Positions 36,387-48,800 of a stretch of DNA of 64,000 nt are shown piece after piece (position 1 is the stretch's first letter; each line of letters opens with the position of its first letter). The notes beneath the pieces were generated by a model. The model was not told where the DNA came from. It saw only the letters and a program-made list of their open reading frames with translations, and ran no database searches. The DNA is from Siniperca chuatsi (Eukaryota > Chordata > Actinopteri > Centrarchiformes > Sinipercidae), in assembly GCF_020085105.1 (NCBI RefSeq), contig NC_058065.1:1262665-1326664 (forward strand). Direction: 5' to 3'. The translations under genes and the position numbers were made by a program.

Positions 36387-36909
36387 GTGTCTTGTTGGGA
36401 TGTTAGCTGTGACAAAGATTATGTGAGTTACGGGGTGCGAGGGAAATCACCAAACGGGAAAGTGAATAAGATCAGAGCAGAAATAGGATCATCATACGCT
36501 GAAGCTGCTAAGAGAATGGAGAGGAAGGATGAAATGGTAAAGGAAAGGAAAAGGAGCAGAAAGGGATTGGAGATGATCACAGCATCTGCATGGACAAGAA
36601 ACGATTTCTGGCATTCGTTGCCATGGTTATAAATTGTGCGGCTGAAATAAAGGGGAAGTCGGAAAGGATTAAGATGGTGCTGGACGCTGCAAGAAGGTGC
36701 TTGAACGACATATCTGGAGAGGATCTGGATGTTACACTGAGGGAAGGAGTTGCACCAACTCAGACAACTGGGTCTGGGTTGTAGAATGGACTAATGTCGT
36801 CAGTGGGTTTCCACTGTGAAGCTGTTACAGTCCAGCAGTTGGCGGTACTGCAACACTCATGGATGCCAACTGCCATAAAACTCAACAGAAGAAGAAGAAG
36901 AAGAAGAAG
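36387..36909 (+). mobile_element. LINE fragment: ORF1-like C-terminus and (GAA)n tail
   Basis: Two overlapping reading frames (36387-36632 and 36590-36784) together look like the C-terminal part of a non-LTR ORF1-type protein, with AFVAMVINCAAEIKGKSER and MVLDAARRCLNDISGEDLDV. A short 3' untranslated region follows and ends in (GAA)n at about 36885-36909, the usual tail of such elements. A shorter copy lies at 7101. The frame is broken, so the element is dead. Confidence 0.6.
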
Positions 36910-38579
36910 CCCCGCACCATCGTAACGCCAATGCCTCTTCTCATTTCTCAGTTTTGTGTCTCCTCGCTCCTCCGTCCTCCTGCCTGTGACCTGGAAATCG
37001 ATCTCAGCGCGCCATCTTGAAGGATGACGGGAGGCTCGCCGGAGGAGCTGTGAACGAGGATACACTCCCTTCCTCCTCCACACAAAGTCCACTTCAACAA
37101 GTTTATCCAAACATACAGGCTCTGGTGGTTCGAAACGGGCCGATATCATCGACCTGCAACAAGCCCCCGCTGTCAGTTAGAGTACCCCCCCCCTTTGAAC
37201 TTTATTAAGAACACAGTAAAATTACAGTTTATTGAGGTGTTCCCAAAACATGAGCCACACCTAAATGATTCATGATAAAATTGTTTATTGTTATTGTTAT
37301 TGCTGCTTTCATTAAATTACATGTAACTGACTGAATATAGGGGAAAGACACACTGTACACATGAAAAATAAATTGTTTTATAGATTAAAAATGTCGAAAT
37401 ACTCAATTTAAAATAATTGATTATAGACTAACTTTAGCAGCATTTGTGGGAAATGCTGAAAGAAAAGTCCTGCCACTGAAATCTAACTCTAAGAAGCTTT
37501 TCATCCAGACGACAGTGAATGAATGAAATCTTTACATTTATATTGATAAAATTCATGAATTGCTTCTCCACCCGCTCCCCAGCTCCGCTTCCCAACTCAA
37601 AGACTTTGCCTCCCTTGAACATTATTATTATTATTATTATATTAAATATTGTTTAATTTATCACTCTGAACCAGCGCTCTGCTTCACCATGTTCGCCATC
37701 TTAGTTTAGCGTGTTAGCATGCTAACATTAGCTAGTTAGCAGTAAACACAGAGTGCAGCTGAGGCTGATGGGAGCGTCATCAGCTCTGCAGGTCAGAAAC
37801 CAAAGTGTCGGACACGTTAACATGTCGACCTGATGGTGGCGCTAGATGGAAAGTCAGATGAAGCACGTTTCATCACAATCCAACAGCTGCTGAGATGTGG
37901 AGGACTGACAGACACCGTCTGTGGCAGCTTGAGGTTCTGGAGGTTCTAGACCCCCTTTTTTAGGAACCAGGACTGAGGAACAGAGTGAAGGACCCCCCCC
38001 GGGGATCTCAGGCTGCGTTCTACTTCAATATAGTAGCGTACCAATGTGATCCACACTGCTCATCTTTCAGTGCTGAGCTGATCTTTAGTTCATTAGACGG
38101 TTAGTTAGCACCACCTAGTGGACAGGTAGTAGAACTCCACCCTCTGATGTGTGATTTCTGACGCTGACTGGGTTTCTGCCACAGGTTAGACTGGTTTTGA
38201 CGTCACATGGATGTGTTTTAGACTTTGACTCTGAAGTTATGAGGGTGTGATGGCGTCCTCAGGTCAGACCAGCACACAGACACATTTTGGGTTTTGAACT
38301 GTGACTTTTGGGGTGAACTGTAACAAATGATCTAATATGTCTAATGTATTTTGTGGTCAACATACTGTATTTATGGGTGAATCTGGGGCTGTGTAACACA
38401 TTTTGGGGTATCAGATCCTCTTTCGGGCTCCTATAAGGTTTCTGTCGGCCCTGAATATTTGTGTCTTGTTATTGAGAGGAAGGCAAACAAATGTGTCCTC
38501 TGATGTAAAGCTTGTTGTAATGAAGGAGTGCAGCTCTCTCAGCATGTTGCTGTGTTTGTGTGAAGGTGTGGGCTCTGCT
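36910..38579 (+). other. Spacer before the duplicated first-exon blocks of copy D
   Basis: It contains the CCCGCTCCCCAGC and (ATT)n block (37569-37660), the dispersed GTTAGCATGCTAAC repeat (37690-37890) and the shared NLR upstream block (37930-38280). At 38283 it joins directly to the TTTTGGGTTTTG array, so about 0.6 kb present in copies B and C is missing. No gene is seen. Confidence 0.5.
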
Positions 38580-38869
38580 ATGAATCAGTGTGAGGACAGA
38601 GAGGAGGGAGCCCCTCCCTCTAAAACCAGTCTGTGTGGGGAACATGGCAGCCAGACCAGAGCTCAGAGGTGAGATGAGGATCTCTAACTGTCCATGACTC
38701 TTCTCCATGTCAGAGCTCAGCACTCAGATCACTGCGCCATCATTATTCACACTCAAAGCTCTGTGTGTGTTGTGTTCAAGGCCAGAGCAGCAGAGACCAG
38801 ACTCTGCTGGACCTGGACTTGGACCTGGACCTGAGCCCAGCTGTGTATTCAAGCCCTTTAAAATACTGT
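38580..38869 (+). pseudogene. Extra NLR first exons, left copy upstream of D
   Basis: Exon 38580-38668 is an intact [18 protein letters not shown] first exon with a donor at 38669. The second exon starts at 38781 ([11 protein letters not shown]) but is cut off at about 38852, where the sequence jumps to a downstream intron segment and loses its donor. It might still serve as an alternative first exon for copy D; more likely it is a relic. Confidence 0.6.
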
Positions 38870-39234
38870 TGGACAGTCTGACCTAAAATGTTCATATTTT
38901 CCAAGTGAGCATGTCTGCAGCTTCCAGCTCTTTTATCTTCATGTGCTCGTTAAACAGCGACTTCATCTCAACTTATTAACAGATATAGTTAATGTTTAAC
39001 AGTCACGTGCCTCTCTGGGTGTTTCCTGTTCAAAGTTTACTTTCACTTTCTCTGACCGTCGTGTCGCAGATAGTTTTCTCCTCTGAAGCTGCAGCTGAAG
39101 GTAATGTAACCCGTCTGAAGTGTTTGACTCGTTAACACAAGCTGTTAGGCTCGTCGCTTCAGTTTGACTGTAAACTGTATTTTCTGGAAGGGTTGTATTG
39201 AGCCTGCCAATCTTTTATTTTGGAAGGATCTGTC

Positions 39235-40905
39235 TGCGCGTGTATGTCGTATTATATGATTACTGAACCCAAAATGCAGAACACAACAGAGCAGAGTATA
39301 ATAGCAATAGATTTATTTAGATCTTGAACTTGATATCTGTGCAGAAGTCCGATGTAGTTCACCGTTGTGTTTCACTGTCGCTTCCGGGGACTCGACCGGT
39401 CCGGGTCGAGGAAGGAGAGGAGATGTGCTGGAGGGAGACTGAATACGACAGGTTCTGGTCTGGCAGGTGTGGTGGATCTGGGCTGAGCCGTCCAGGCTGT
39501 GGATCCGATTGGCGGCAGGCTCCGGGGGTGAGGTCGGCAGGGCAGGTGTGGCAGCTAGCTCGTGTAGCGTGGGGCTAGGTGCAGAGACCAATTTGGCAGA
39601 GGTCCAAGGACAGACTGTGGCTGAGATCACCGGCGGAGTGTAACTGAGATAGCAAAGACAGAGTCAAATTACTGACAGTCAAGACAGCAAAAACGAACTG
39701 ATCTGCCGCTGGTAGTATGGGAGAGCCTGGTAGATATGCAGTGGAGACTGATGAGGTGATTGATGACAGGTGTGCCGGTGATCAGCAGCAGGCAGGGGAT
39801 CAGGAAGCCAGACCAGAATGTACACACAAACACACACACACACATACAACAGTACCTAACCCTTTAGCGGGAGCCTCCTGGCGACCCACAGGGTGCTAAC
39901 AGAGACTGGTTTTAGCTGAGACACATGGAAAGTGGGGTGAACTCTCATAGAACGGGCAGTCTGAGTTTAACTGCAGAGGGATTAATGATGCGTTCAATGA
40001 TGAAAGGACCAATGTAACGGGGGGACAATTTTCTTGATTCAGTTCGTAAAGGGATGTTCTTAGAGGACAACCGAACTTCCTGACCTGGTTTGTATGCTGG
40101 TGCAGGGGTCCTACGCCGATCCGCAATTTGACGGTTTCTGTCTCCAGATCGGCACAGTGCTGCTCGAGTATCCCTCCAAACCTTATGGCAACGTCGGATG
40201 TGGTGTTGTACAGAAGGCACAGCCAGCTCACTCTCCTGGGTTGGGAACGGGGGGGGGGGGCTGGTACCCTAAAGATGCTTCGAAAGGAGAGAGACCAGAA
40301 GCAGAACTAGTTAATGAGTTGTGTGCATACTCAACCCAGGCGATTTAGGAGCTCCAGGATGCCACACAACGTAGAGCTGCCTCGAGGTCCTGATTGGCTC
40401 TCTCAGTTTGACCGTTGGTTTGAGGATGAAAGCTGGAGGAGAGACTGATGGTGGCTCCCAGTGCCCAGCAGAAAGTCTTCCAGACTTGAGAGATGAACTG
40501 GGGCGTCCGGTCAGAGACTATGTCCAGCGGGATGCCATGGAGGCGGAATACGTGTTGCACTAGGAGATCAGTAGTTTCTCGAGCCGAGGGAAGTTTGGGT
40601 AGCGCAATGAAGTGGACTGCCTTGGAGAAACAGTCTATGATGGTAAAAATGGTGGTGTTACCTTGTGAAGGTGGCAACCCCGTAACAAAATCTAGTGCTA
40701 TATGGGACCACGGATGGCTGGGGATGGGGAGTGGTCGGAGCAAGCCAGCTGGAGGTTGGTGAGAGGTCTTACCTCGATCGCAAATGCTACAAGGGGCCAC
40801 GAAGGCTTGGGTGTCCGCCTCCATGGTGGTCCACCAAAAATGTCTTTTGAGCAAGGACAGAGTGCGGGTCATACCGGGATGGCAGGCGAAGAGGCTGACT
40901 AACTG
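39235..40905 (-). mobile_element. Ty3/gypsy retrotransposon fragment (integrase part)
   Basis: On the minus strand, 40872 to 40345 codes an integrase: a CSIC metal-binding remnant, a DDE core with DFVTGLP, SDRTPQF and [12 protein letters not shown], in the usual order. A second stretch (40220-39945) in another frame codes the following part ([17 protein letters not shown] and [12 protein letters not shown]), typical of the integrase C-terminus of gypsy elements. Protease, reverse transcriptase and RNase H are missing, and the frames are broken. The sister duplicate (44700-44740) shows the site without the element. It is a dead fragment. Confidence 0.8.
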
Positions 40906-41340
40906 TAAAACCTCCAGTCGCTGAAAGTAACTGAGTACATTTCAGTACAGTCTTGAAGTACTTGTACTTTCCTTGAATATTTCTGCTGCTTTATAGTTCT
41001 GCTCTGTATCTGCCTATATTTGACTGTTTACTTCACTACGTGTTGTTACTTTTCAGATTCAGATTCACTATTAAACATTCAACTTCCTCAAAGTGTATAA
41101 AACAGTTCAAAGTGGCTCCACCTCAGCCAGCTACAACACAGAGTTGTAGTTACACATCAGTGACACAATAATAAAGTAATAATATAACAGTGACAGCAGC
41201 CGTTCAGATACACTTTGGTCTCAGAGATGAAGTAGAATATTTGTTGCTGCCACATTAGTTTGTCTGAAGTTCAGGTTCGCCTCTGTGGACTTTGGGCTCC
41301 TTATCAAGGTTGAAGGTTCAGCTTTATTGTCTTTATACAA

Positions 41341-42857
41341 CACAGGATGGCTCAATACAATACAGCTGTAGCTCCTCCACACTCCTTCACTATAACTGAA
41401 ACACGCAAAACATTACTGATGTTGCTGATTTACATACTTTACATTTCCATTGTTTAACTTAAGTTGTGTTAAATAAATATTTAGTCAAGTCATGTGTTGT
41501 CCTCTCATGTGTTGTCCCTCCTCTTCCCTGTGATTTTGTGACAAAATCTCCAATGTTCATGAAACAAATTAAAAAAGTTTGATGTCATGGTACATGTAGT
41601 GTAGTAGATGTCATAAAAATTGGTAAAATTTTGACAGTATTTTGAATTTTATGTAAACTATTGGGGTCAATGGAAATGCAGCATCTTTAGCTTACACAAC
41701 CTATATTAGCATATGAATATAGATTGAAACAATACACAATAGAAGAAGCTAATAAAGCTGCATGCACAGAGTTAAAAACAAACAAAATAATTACTTAAGA
41801 GCAACGAGTCATAAATAAATAAATGATTAAAATATGCCAATAAAAAGTACCATAGTCCTTGAAGGATTTTTAAGCTGTTATCACAACCCTGGTTGTTGCG
41901 TAAGTCTTCGTCTTAAGCTGAAGGGCGATATGACCTACAATTTATATCACCAGTGAGAGCAGAGGGGCCGTGTAACAGCAAATCCAGCTGAGCTACCGTT
42001 AGTGTGAAGTTCCACAAAAAGCAACGTGAAGAAACCACATCCAGTCTACTACTCTTCATTTTATTGGCTTTTATTGCGGAAGTCTTTTCGGCAGGTGTTG
42101 TCCACAAGAGGCGCGACACAGCTGGAATATACAGCAGGATGCCACCAGTGATGCTTCTGTATTCACAAGTTGTATTAATGATTTAAGATGATCAAACTCT
42201 TAGTTCAGCTGCTGTAATCGTGACATGATGTTTTACAAACAGCTGCTAACGTCACTTTATTATATCAACACCAACCTTCTCTTCTCAGCACGAATTTGCT
42301 GTATTTCATGTTGTTTATAGTCTGTTGCCCATTATGTTGTCTGCAAATAGTCCTGAAGACAGCTGCAGACAGACAGACAGTACAGAGTACCCCCCCCCTT
42401 TTAAACTTTATTAGCCCCCGCTGTCAGTTAGAGTACGCATGTGCGAGTTCCAGACCCAGACCTACGCATGCGCCACCAGTCCCCCCCACCCCCCTTTAAA
42501 ACATTTTTTTTTAAACTTTTAAAAACTTTATTAAGAACACAGTAAAATTTATTGAGGTGTTCCCAAAACATGAGCCACACCTAAATGATTCATGATAAAA
42601 ATCATTATTGTTATTTCTATTTTTATTAAATTACATGTAACTGACTGAATATAGGGAAAGACACACTGCAGCACATGTGGGAAATGCTTTATGCAAGAAA
42701 ATGTCAAAATACTGAAATCTAACTCTGAGAAGCTTTTCATCTAGCCACGACAGTGAATGAATGAAATCTCTACATTTATATTGATAAAATTCATGAATTG
42801 CTTCTCCACCCGCTCCCCAGCTCCGCTTCCCAACTCAAAGACTTTGCCTCCCTTGAA

Positions 42858-42901
<44 letters not shown>

Positions 42902-43410
42902 TAAGTATTGTTTAATAAATCACTCTGAACCAGCGCTCTGCTTTCGGTGTTCTGTTTGCTTTGGGTGCAGAACTTATTACAAATAAACATTAGTTCACGG
43001 TTTTCCTTCAAACCAAATGTTCTGATTGTAACTAACACATTTTGGGTGCAATGCAACACTTGGGGGTGAAAAGTAATTTTGAGATTATAACTAATTCTTA
43101 GTCGTTACACCAAATTTTGGGATTTGAACTGTGACTTTTGGGGTGAACTGTAACAAATGATCTAATATGTCTAATGTATTTTGAGGTCAACATACTGTAT
43201 TTATGGGTGAATCTTGGGGCTGTGTAACACATTTTGGGGTATCAGATCCTCTTTCGGGCTCCTATAAGGTTTCTGTCGGCCCTGAATATTTGTGTCTTGT
43301 TATTGAGAGGAAGGCAAACAAATGTGTCCTCTGATGTAAAGCTTGTTGTAATGAAGGAGTGCAGCTCTCTCAGCATGTTGCTGTGTTTGTGTGAAGGTGT
43401 GGGCTCTGCT
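41341..43410 (+). other. Spacer between the two duplicated blocks before copy D
   Basis: Blocks shared with 6545-7080, 17166-17400 and 35526-36100 occur at 41400-42060. A variant of the 37180-37640 block lies at 42390-42860, followed by an (ATT)n tract (42860-42900) and the TTTTGGGGT array (from about 42990). No supported gene. Confidence 0.5.
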
Positions 43411-43570
43411 ATGAATCAGTGTGAGGACAGAGAGGAGGGAGCCCCTCCCTCTAAAACCAGTCTGTGTGGGGAACATGGCAGCAGAGACCAGACTCTGCTG
43501 GACCTGGACCTGGACCTGAGCCCAGTTGTGTGTTCAAGCTTTAAAATACTGTTGGACAGTCTGACCTAAA
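43411..43570 (+). pseudogene. Extra NLR first exons, right copy, fused by deletion
   Basis: The first exon starts at 43411 ([20 protein letters not shown]). Within GAACATGGCAGCAGAGACC the end of exon 1, its donor, the intron and the start of exon 2 have been lost; the joint lies in a shared GCAG. The second exon is then read out of frame and ends near 43570. Not functional. Confidence 0.75.
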
Positions 43571-43595
43571 ATGTTCATATTTTCCAAGTGAACAT

Positions 43596-44250
43596 TTCCT
43601 CTTTTATGTTCTGGGTGGTTTTAATCACCCGCTGCAGAGTCCTCCGGTCCTGGACCGTCCACATCTCACGCCGGTTCTGCCCCTCTGTTTCTGTCTCCAG
43701 CCCCTTCTCACTTCCCCCAGGCCCACCAAGCATTTCTGAGGAACTCTGCAGACCTGCCGTCCATCAACCAGATGCCCCCAGACTGTCCCACCTGACTCCT
43801 ACATCCACCTGCTCACCTGCTCCTCATTCCCCAGGTACCCCCACAGTGTTGAACCTGATCCTGATCCTTAACCTGAACCAGTACCACAACAGGTTCTCTG
43901 TGATGCTGATTCCAGGAGCCTGAAAGTGTCCACCTGCTCCACCTCAGCTCCACTGATGGAGACAGTGTGAGTCTTGTTGCTCCTAAAATCTCCGTCAGCT
44001 GCTTGGTTCTGCTGACGCTGAGCAGCAGGCTGCTCTCTGAGCTCCACCTGCAACACGGTTCATTTCCTCCCGAGTCTGTGAGTCTGAACCCGGTGTACTT
44101 CGTCTTGAGGAAGGCCTCCTGAGTCTGCTTCTCCTGCTGCATGCTGGTAAGCTTCCCCTGAAGAAAAGGATTGTTTCGCTTTTCTTTGATATATCCAGAT
44201 TTAAACTGACTGACAAAGTTACCATAGTAACCAACACTCAGTTAAAACTC
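43596..44250. repeat. Unassigned insertion in the right duplicate
   Basis: About 655 bp between AGTGAACATTTCC and GCTGAGCATGTCC has no match in the left duplicate. It contains open stretches on both strands (for example 43813-44142 minus) but nothing recognised. It may be a repeat fragment. Confidence 0.4.
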
Positions 44251-45232
44251 ACAAAGCTGAGCATGTCCTCAGCTTCCATCTCTTTTATCTTCATGTGCTC
44301 ATTAAACAGCGACTTCATCTCAACTTATTAACAGATATAGTTAATGTTTAACAGTCACGCGTCTCTCTGGGTGTTTCCTGTTCAAAGTTCAGTTTCTCTG
44401 ACCGTCGAGGCGCAGATAGTTTTCTCCTCTGAAGCTGCAGCTGAAGGTAATGTAACCCGTCTGAAGTGTTTAACTCGTTAACACAAGCTAAGTATTTAAG
44501 TCAGCTTGTTTTTTATTATTATTAAATAAATACATTATGAAACTATAATTAATGAATAATCAGTTCATTATAAATGATGTCAGTTTGAACTTAAACGTGA
44601 TCAATAATCAAATCAAAGAGATTTCCTTTAAATGAATGTTGTAATATTTTCTGGAAGGGCTTTATTGAGCCTGCCAGTCTTTTATTTTGGAAGGATCTGT
44701 GTGCGCTGTGACCTCCAGTCGTTGAAAGTAACTGAGTACATTTCAGTACAATCTTGAAGTACTTGTACTTTCCTTGAATATTTCTGCTGCTTTATAGTTC
44801 TGCTCTGTATCTGCCTATATTTGACTGTTTACTTCACTACGTGTTGTTACTTTTCAGATTCAGATTCACTATTAAACATTCAACTTCCTCAAAGTGTATA
44901 AAACAGTTCAAAGTGGCTCCACCTCAGCCAGCTACAACACAGAGTTGTAGTTACACATCAGTGACACAATAATAAAGTAATAATATAACAGTGACAGCAG
45001 GCGTTCAGATACACTTTGGTCTCAGAGATGAAGTAGAATATTTGTTGCTGCCACATTAGTTTGTCTGAAGTTCAGGTTCGCCTCTGTGGACTTTGGGCTC
45101 CTTATCGAGGTTGAAGGTTCAGCTTTATTGTCTTTATACAACACAGGATGGCCCAATACAATACAGCTGTAGCTCCTCCACACTACACACACAGAACAGG
45201 TCTGAACAAATATTCACAATATTTTAAATGAG

Positions 45233-45264
45233 AACGAAACGAAACAGAACAAAGTATATAAAAG
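45233..45264 (+). promoter_or_regulatory. Candidate IRF element and TATA box of NLR copy D
   Basis: ACGAAACGAAAC at 45234-45245 fits the IRF-binding core (AANNGAAA). Ten bases later comes TATATAAAAG (45255-45264). A donor-like AG|GTAAAT at 45543 and an acceptor TCCTCTCCAG ending at 45780 would give a 5' untranslated exon and place the ATG (45823) in exon 2. The sites are seen; their use as a promoter is inference. Confidence 0.45.
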
Positions 45265-45822
45265 TATCACTAAAGGAAGAAATCAAACGGAAACTAAATG
45301 AATACGAAGAGCAACGTAACAGAATAACTCTCAGAAGCAGTTTAATGTACAGAACAGTGTGCGGCCTCCAACATGTAGAGCTGAGGTCCATTACAATCAT
45401 TTGGGCGACACTTTGCGTCAAACGCACTCGGACAAGTTTAATAAGAATCATTCAGGCGTAACTGAAAGTTTTAGTTTTGAACTGACTGAATATTAAAGAA
45501 ACTGAAGCTTCCCGTCAAATTCAATCAGCGTGTGTCAGTGAGGTAAATCTGCACTTCACTGCAGCTTCATGACGCCATCTAGTGGCCTGATAGTAGAAGT
45601 CCAGCAGCTGATGGCAGCTTCCTCTGCCTCACTGCTGTCTGACTGCATTCAGCTGACGCTGATATGAAACAGAAAGTAACAGCCAATCACTGGAGGAGCA
45701 GCTGATCTTCTTACAGGAGAAATGATGGAAAGGAGGATTTCAGCTGATGTGCAGATGAAGGATTTGTGTTTCCTCTCCAGATCAAAGTGTGTGTGAGCTG
45801 ATGTGGATGTGAGTTCAGCAGC

Positions 45823-48800
45823 ATGAATCAGTGTGAGGACAGAGAGGAGGAGCCCCTCCTCTAAAACCAGTCTGTGTGGGGAACATGGCAGCCAGACCAG
45901 AGCTCAGAGGTGAGATGAGGATCTCTAACTGTCCATGACTCTTCTCCATGTCAGAGCTCAGCACTCAGATCACTGCACCATCATTATTCACACTCAAAGC
46001 TCTGTGTGTGTTGTGTTCAAGACCAGAGCAGCAGAGACCAGACTCTGCTGGACCTGGACCTGGACCTGGACCTGAACCCAGCTGTGTGTCCTTCAAGAGT
46101 GACCGGTCAAATGATCGCCTCATTGATTTTAAAGGACGACAGCCCTCTGCTGGAAAGAGGTAATCTGTTAAAACATTAAAATATCACTGACAACTTTAGT
46201 CCAATATTTTATATGAAAATGAAGCGATGATACACAGACTGAAATCATTCAGCTTCATGTTTTATTGAACTTTGGTGTGTTGATCCTTTTCTTGCTGATA
46301 GCTGCTAGTTTCTCCAGCAGCTTCTGTGTCTGAAGACTAAAAAGTGATTTTCCATCCCTGTTGAACAGGATCTATGGGAGACCTGAACCTGGACCTGAGC
46401 CCAGCTGTGTGTCCTTCAAGAGTGACCGGTCAAATGATCGCCTCATTGATTTTAAACGAGGACATTTCTCTGACAGGCAGTAAGTAGTTGTTAAGAAGTT
46501 TTATTAAACCTGTTTGTTTATTTTCAGCATCGTTCTTCTTCACATACATTTATATTCTCACATGTGAAAGCTGCCCAGCAGTAAAACCAGTCTTCAATGA
46601 CTTCAGTATCCACACACACGTTCTGACTGTTGTCTGATTCAGGAGAATAAAACAGTGATTTTAATGAGGCTAACAGATGCAGCTTTAACATTTCCACTGA
46701 GTTCCTCCATCAAACACATTTTCGTTTTTCTGACAGAAATGAAACATGTCGGTGATGACTGTGATCAGCTGCTCTAAAGGAGAATGAACCACACAGAGAG
46801 TTTTAACACAGCTGCTTTCTTATTGATGCTGCTGAGCACAAAGTATAGTACAACACTGCCACGGCTGCATCACGGCGCGCGCCACGTCAGGCTGGAGTTC
46901 TGCCTCTGTGAAGACGTCTGTCGATGCAGAGACGGCTGTTATGGATCACTGCAGGCTGCAGAAGCTCAAAGAGGAGACAATGTTCACCTCTACCAAAGCT
47001 CAAACATGTGTTGTGTGTAAAACAAGCTGATTGTTTGATCCAATTTCCTGTCGGGAGATGGGTTTGAAACAGATCAGAAACAAATACACACAACATGTGT
47101 GCAAACAAGTTTAAAAGGAACCGCCATACCAACTTATATGAACAACACCTGTACCTGTTTGCTTACCTGTAGCCCAGAGAAGTACGTTCTAGCTTTCATT
47201 TGACACACAGTTCAGTGTGAAATCACCCTCAGCTTTGGTTTGATCCAGTATTCTCTGGTTTTCTCTTTGGTGTTCCTGATGTTTCTCTCACTTCACCTGC
47301 TACAAGTTTATTGTGACTCACTACCAATTTGCACAGGACAGGTAGCATCCAGTTAGCTTGTGTGAGCTGTGCGTTGCTGTCCACAGTATTATAGAGGTCA
47401 ATAAGAGCTGGAGGGACTAAACCAGACAAGCTGGTGAACCAACACAGTAAACTGAAAGCTGCACAGAAATGCAGACAGGACTGTTGATTCACAGTGGGAT
47501 CAGCAGTACGACCAACACTTTAATGTCAGGGAAACCATCTGATTCAATGTTGTAATCAACACTTTAACTCAAAGGACCTTCAGCTTGTGTTTGTCTCTGT
47601 GTGGACAGACATAATGTGAGCTAATTCTTCATGATTCCTCCACAGAGTCGACCAGGAGAGCTCAGAGGTTCCCAGTGGTCAGTCTGCCCAGCAGCATCAA
47701 ACACACCTGGACTCCATATTTATGGTCTGTACATGTACAACAACTACTTTTACATCTATTCTGGTCACAATAATCTCCACGCTGCACTTTTTAGACCAGT
47801 GGATTGTCAGTCTGTCCAACATGGATCTGATGTTTGGTTCCATGATTTTAGTTTGATTGTGTCATTCATATAATATTCTGTTCCAGCTGCTGGAGGAGAA
47901 CATTGTCACTTTTGTGAAGAACGAACTGAAGAAGATCCAGAAGGTTCTGAGTTCAGATTACCCAGAATGCTTAGAGAGGCAGATGGAGGATGAGGAGGTG
48001 TTGGACGGTGAGGAGGAAGAGCAGAGGAGGAGCAGCAGAGAGGCATTTCTGAAGATCACACTGCACTTCCTGAGGAGAATGAAGCAGGAGGAGCTGGCTG
48101 ACTGTCTGCAGAGCAGTAAGAGGATTTCTCTAAAGATTTAACATGCTGGATAAATGGGACATTTACTGATGTCTCAAGAGATGGAGGGAAATATTATTGA
48201 TCTGATTTTTTGTGTGTTCATTCAGGAAGTCATTCTGGAGTTTGTCAGCGTAAACTTAAATCTAACCTGAAGGAGAAGTTCCAGTGTGTGTTTGAGGGGA
48301 TCGCTAAAGCAGGAAACCCAACCCTTCTGAACCAGATCTACACAGAGCTCTACATCACAGAGGGAGGGACTGCAGAGGTCAATGATGAACATGAGGTCAG
48401 ACAGATTGAAACAGCATCCAGGAAACCAGACAGACCAGAAACAACAATCAGACAAGAAGACATCTTTAAACCCTCACCTGGAAGAGATGAACCAATCAGA
48501 ACGGTGATGACAAAGGGAGTGGCTGGCATTGGGAAAACAGTCTTAACACAGAAGTTCACTCTGGACTGGGCTGAAGACAAAGCCAACCAGGACATACACT
48601 TCACATTTCCATTCACTTTCAGAGAGCTGAATGTGCTGAAAGAGGAAAAGTACAGCTTGGTGGAACTTGTTCATCACTTCTTTACTGAAACCAAAGAAGC
48701 AGGAATCTGCAGGTTTGAAGAGTTCCAGGTTTTGTTCATTTTTGACGGTCTGGATGAGTGTCGACTTCCTCTGGACTTCCACAACATAAAAATCCTGACT

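Larger units (their letters stand above)
38283..41340 (+). repeat. Left half of a duplication upstream of copy D
   Basis: 38283-39232 plus 40907-41340 matches about 43110-43590 plus 44250-45165. The left half carries the gypsy fragment, the right half a different insertion of about 660 bp (43596-44250). It includes a possible 5' untranslated exon ending GCTGCAGCTGAAG before GTAATG (about 39101). Confidence 0.7.

Noticed and set aside
43588..44237. Overlapping open frames on both strands in the 655-bp insertion as a gene
   Set aside because: No domain, no splice structure and no support in the duplicate; composition alone explains them.
45228..45461. 77-codon ORF rich in Lys and Arg upstream of copy D
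   Set aside because: It overlaps the proposed IRF/TATA region and has no homology that I recognise.
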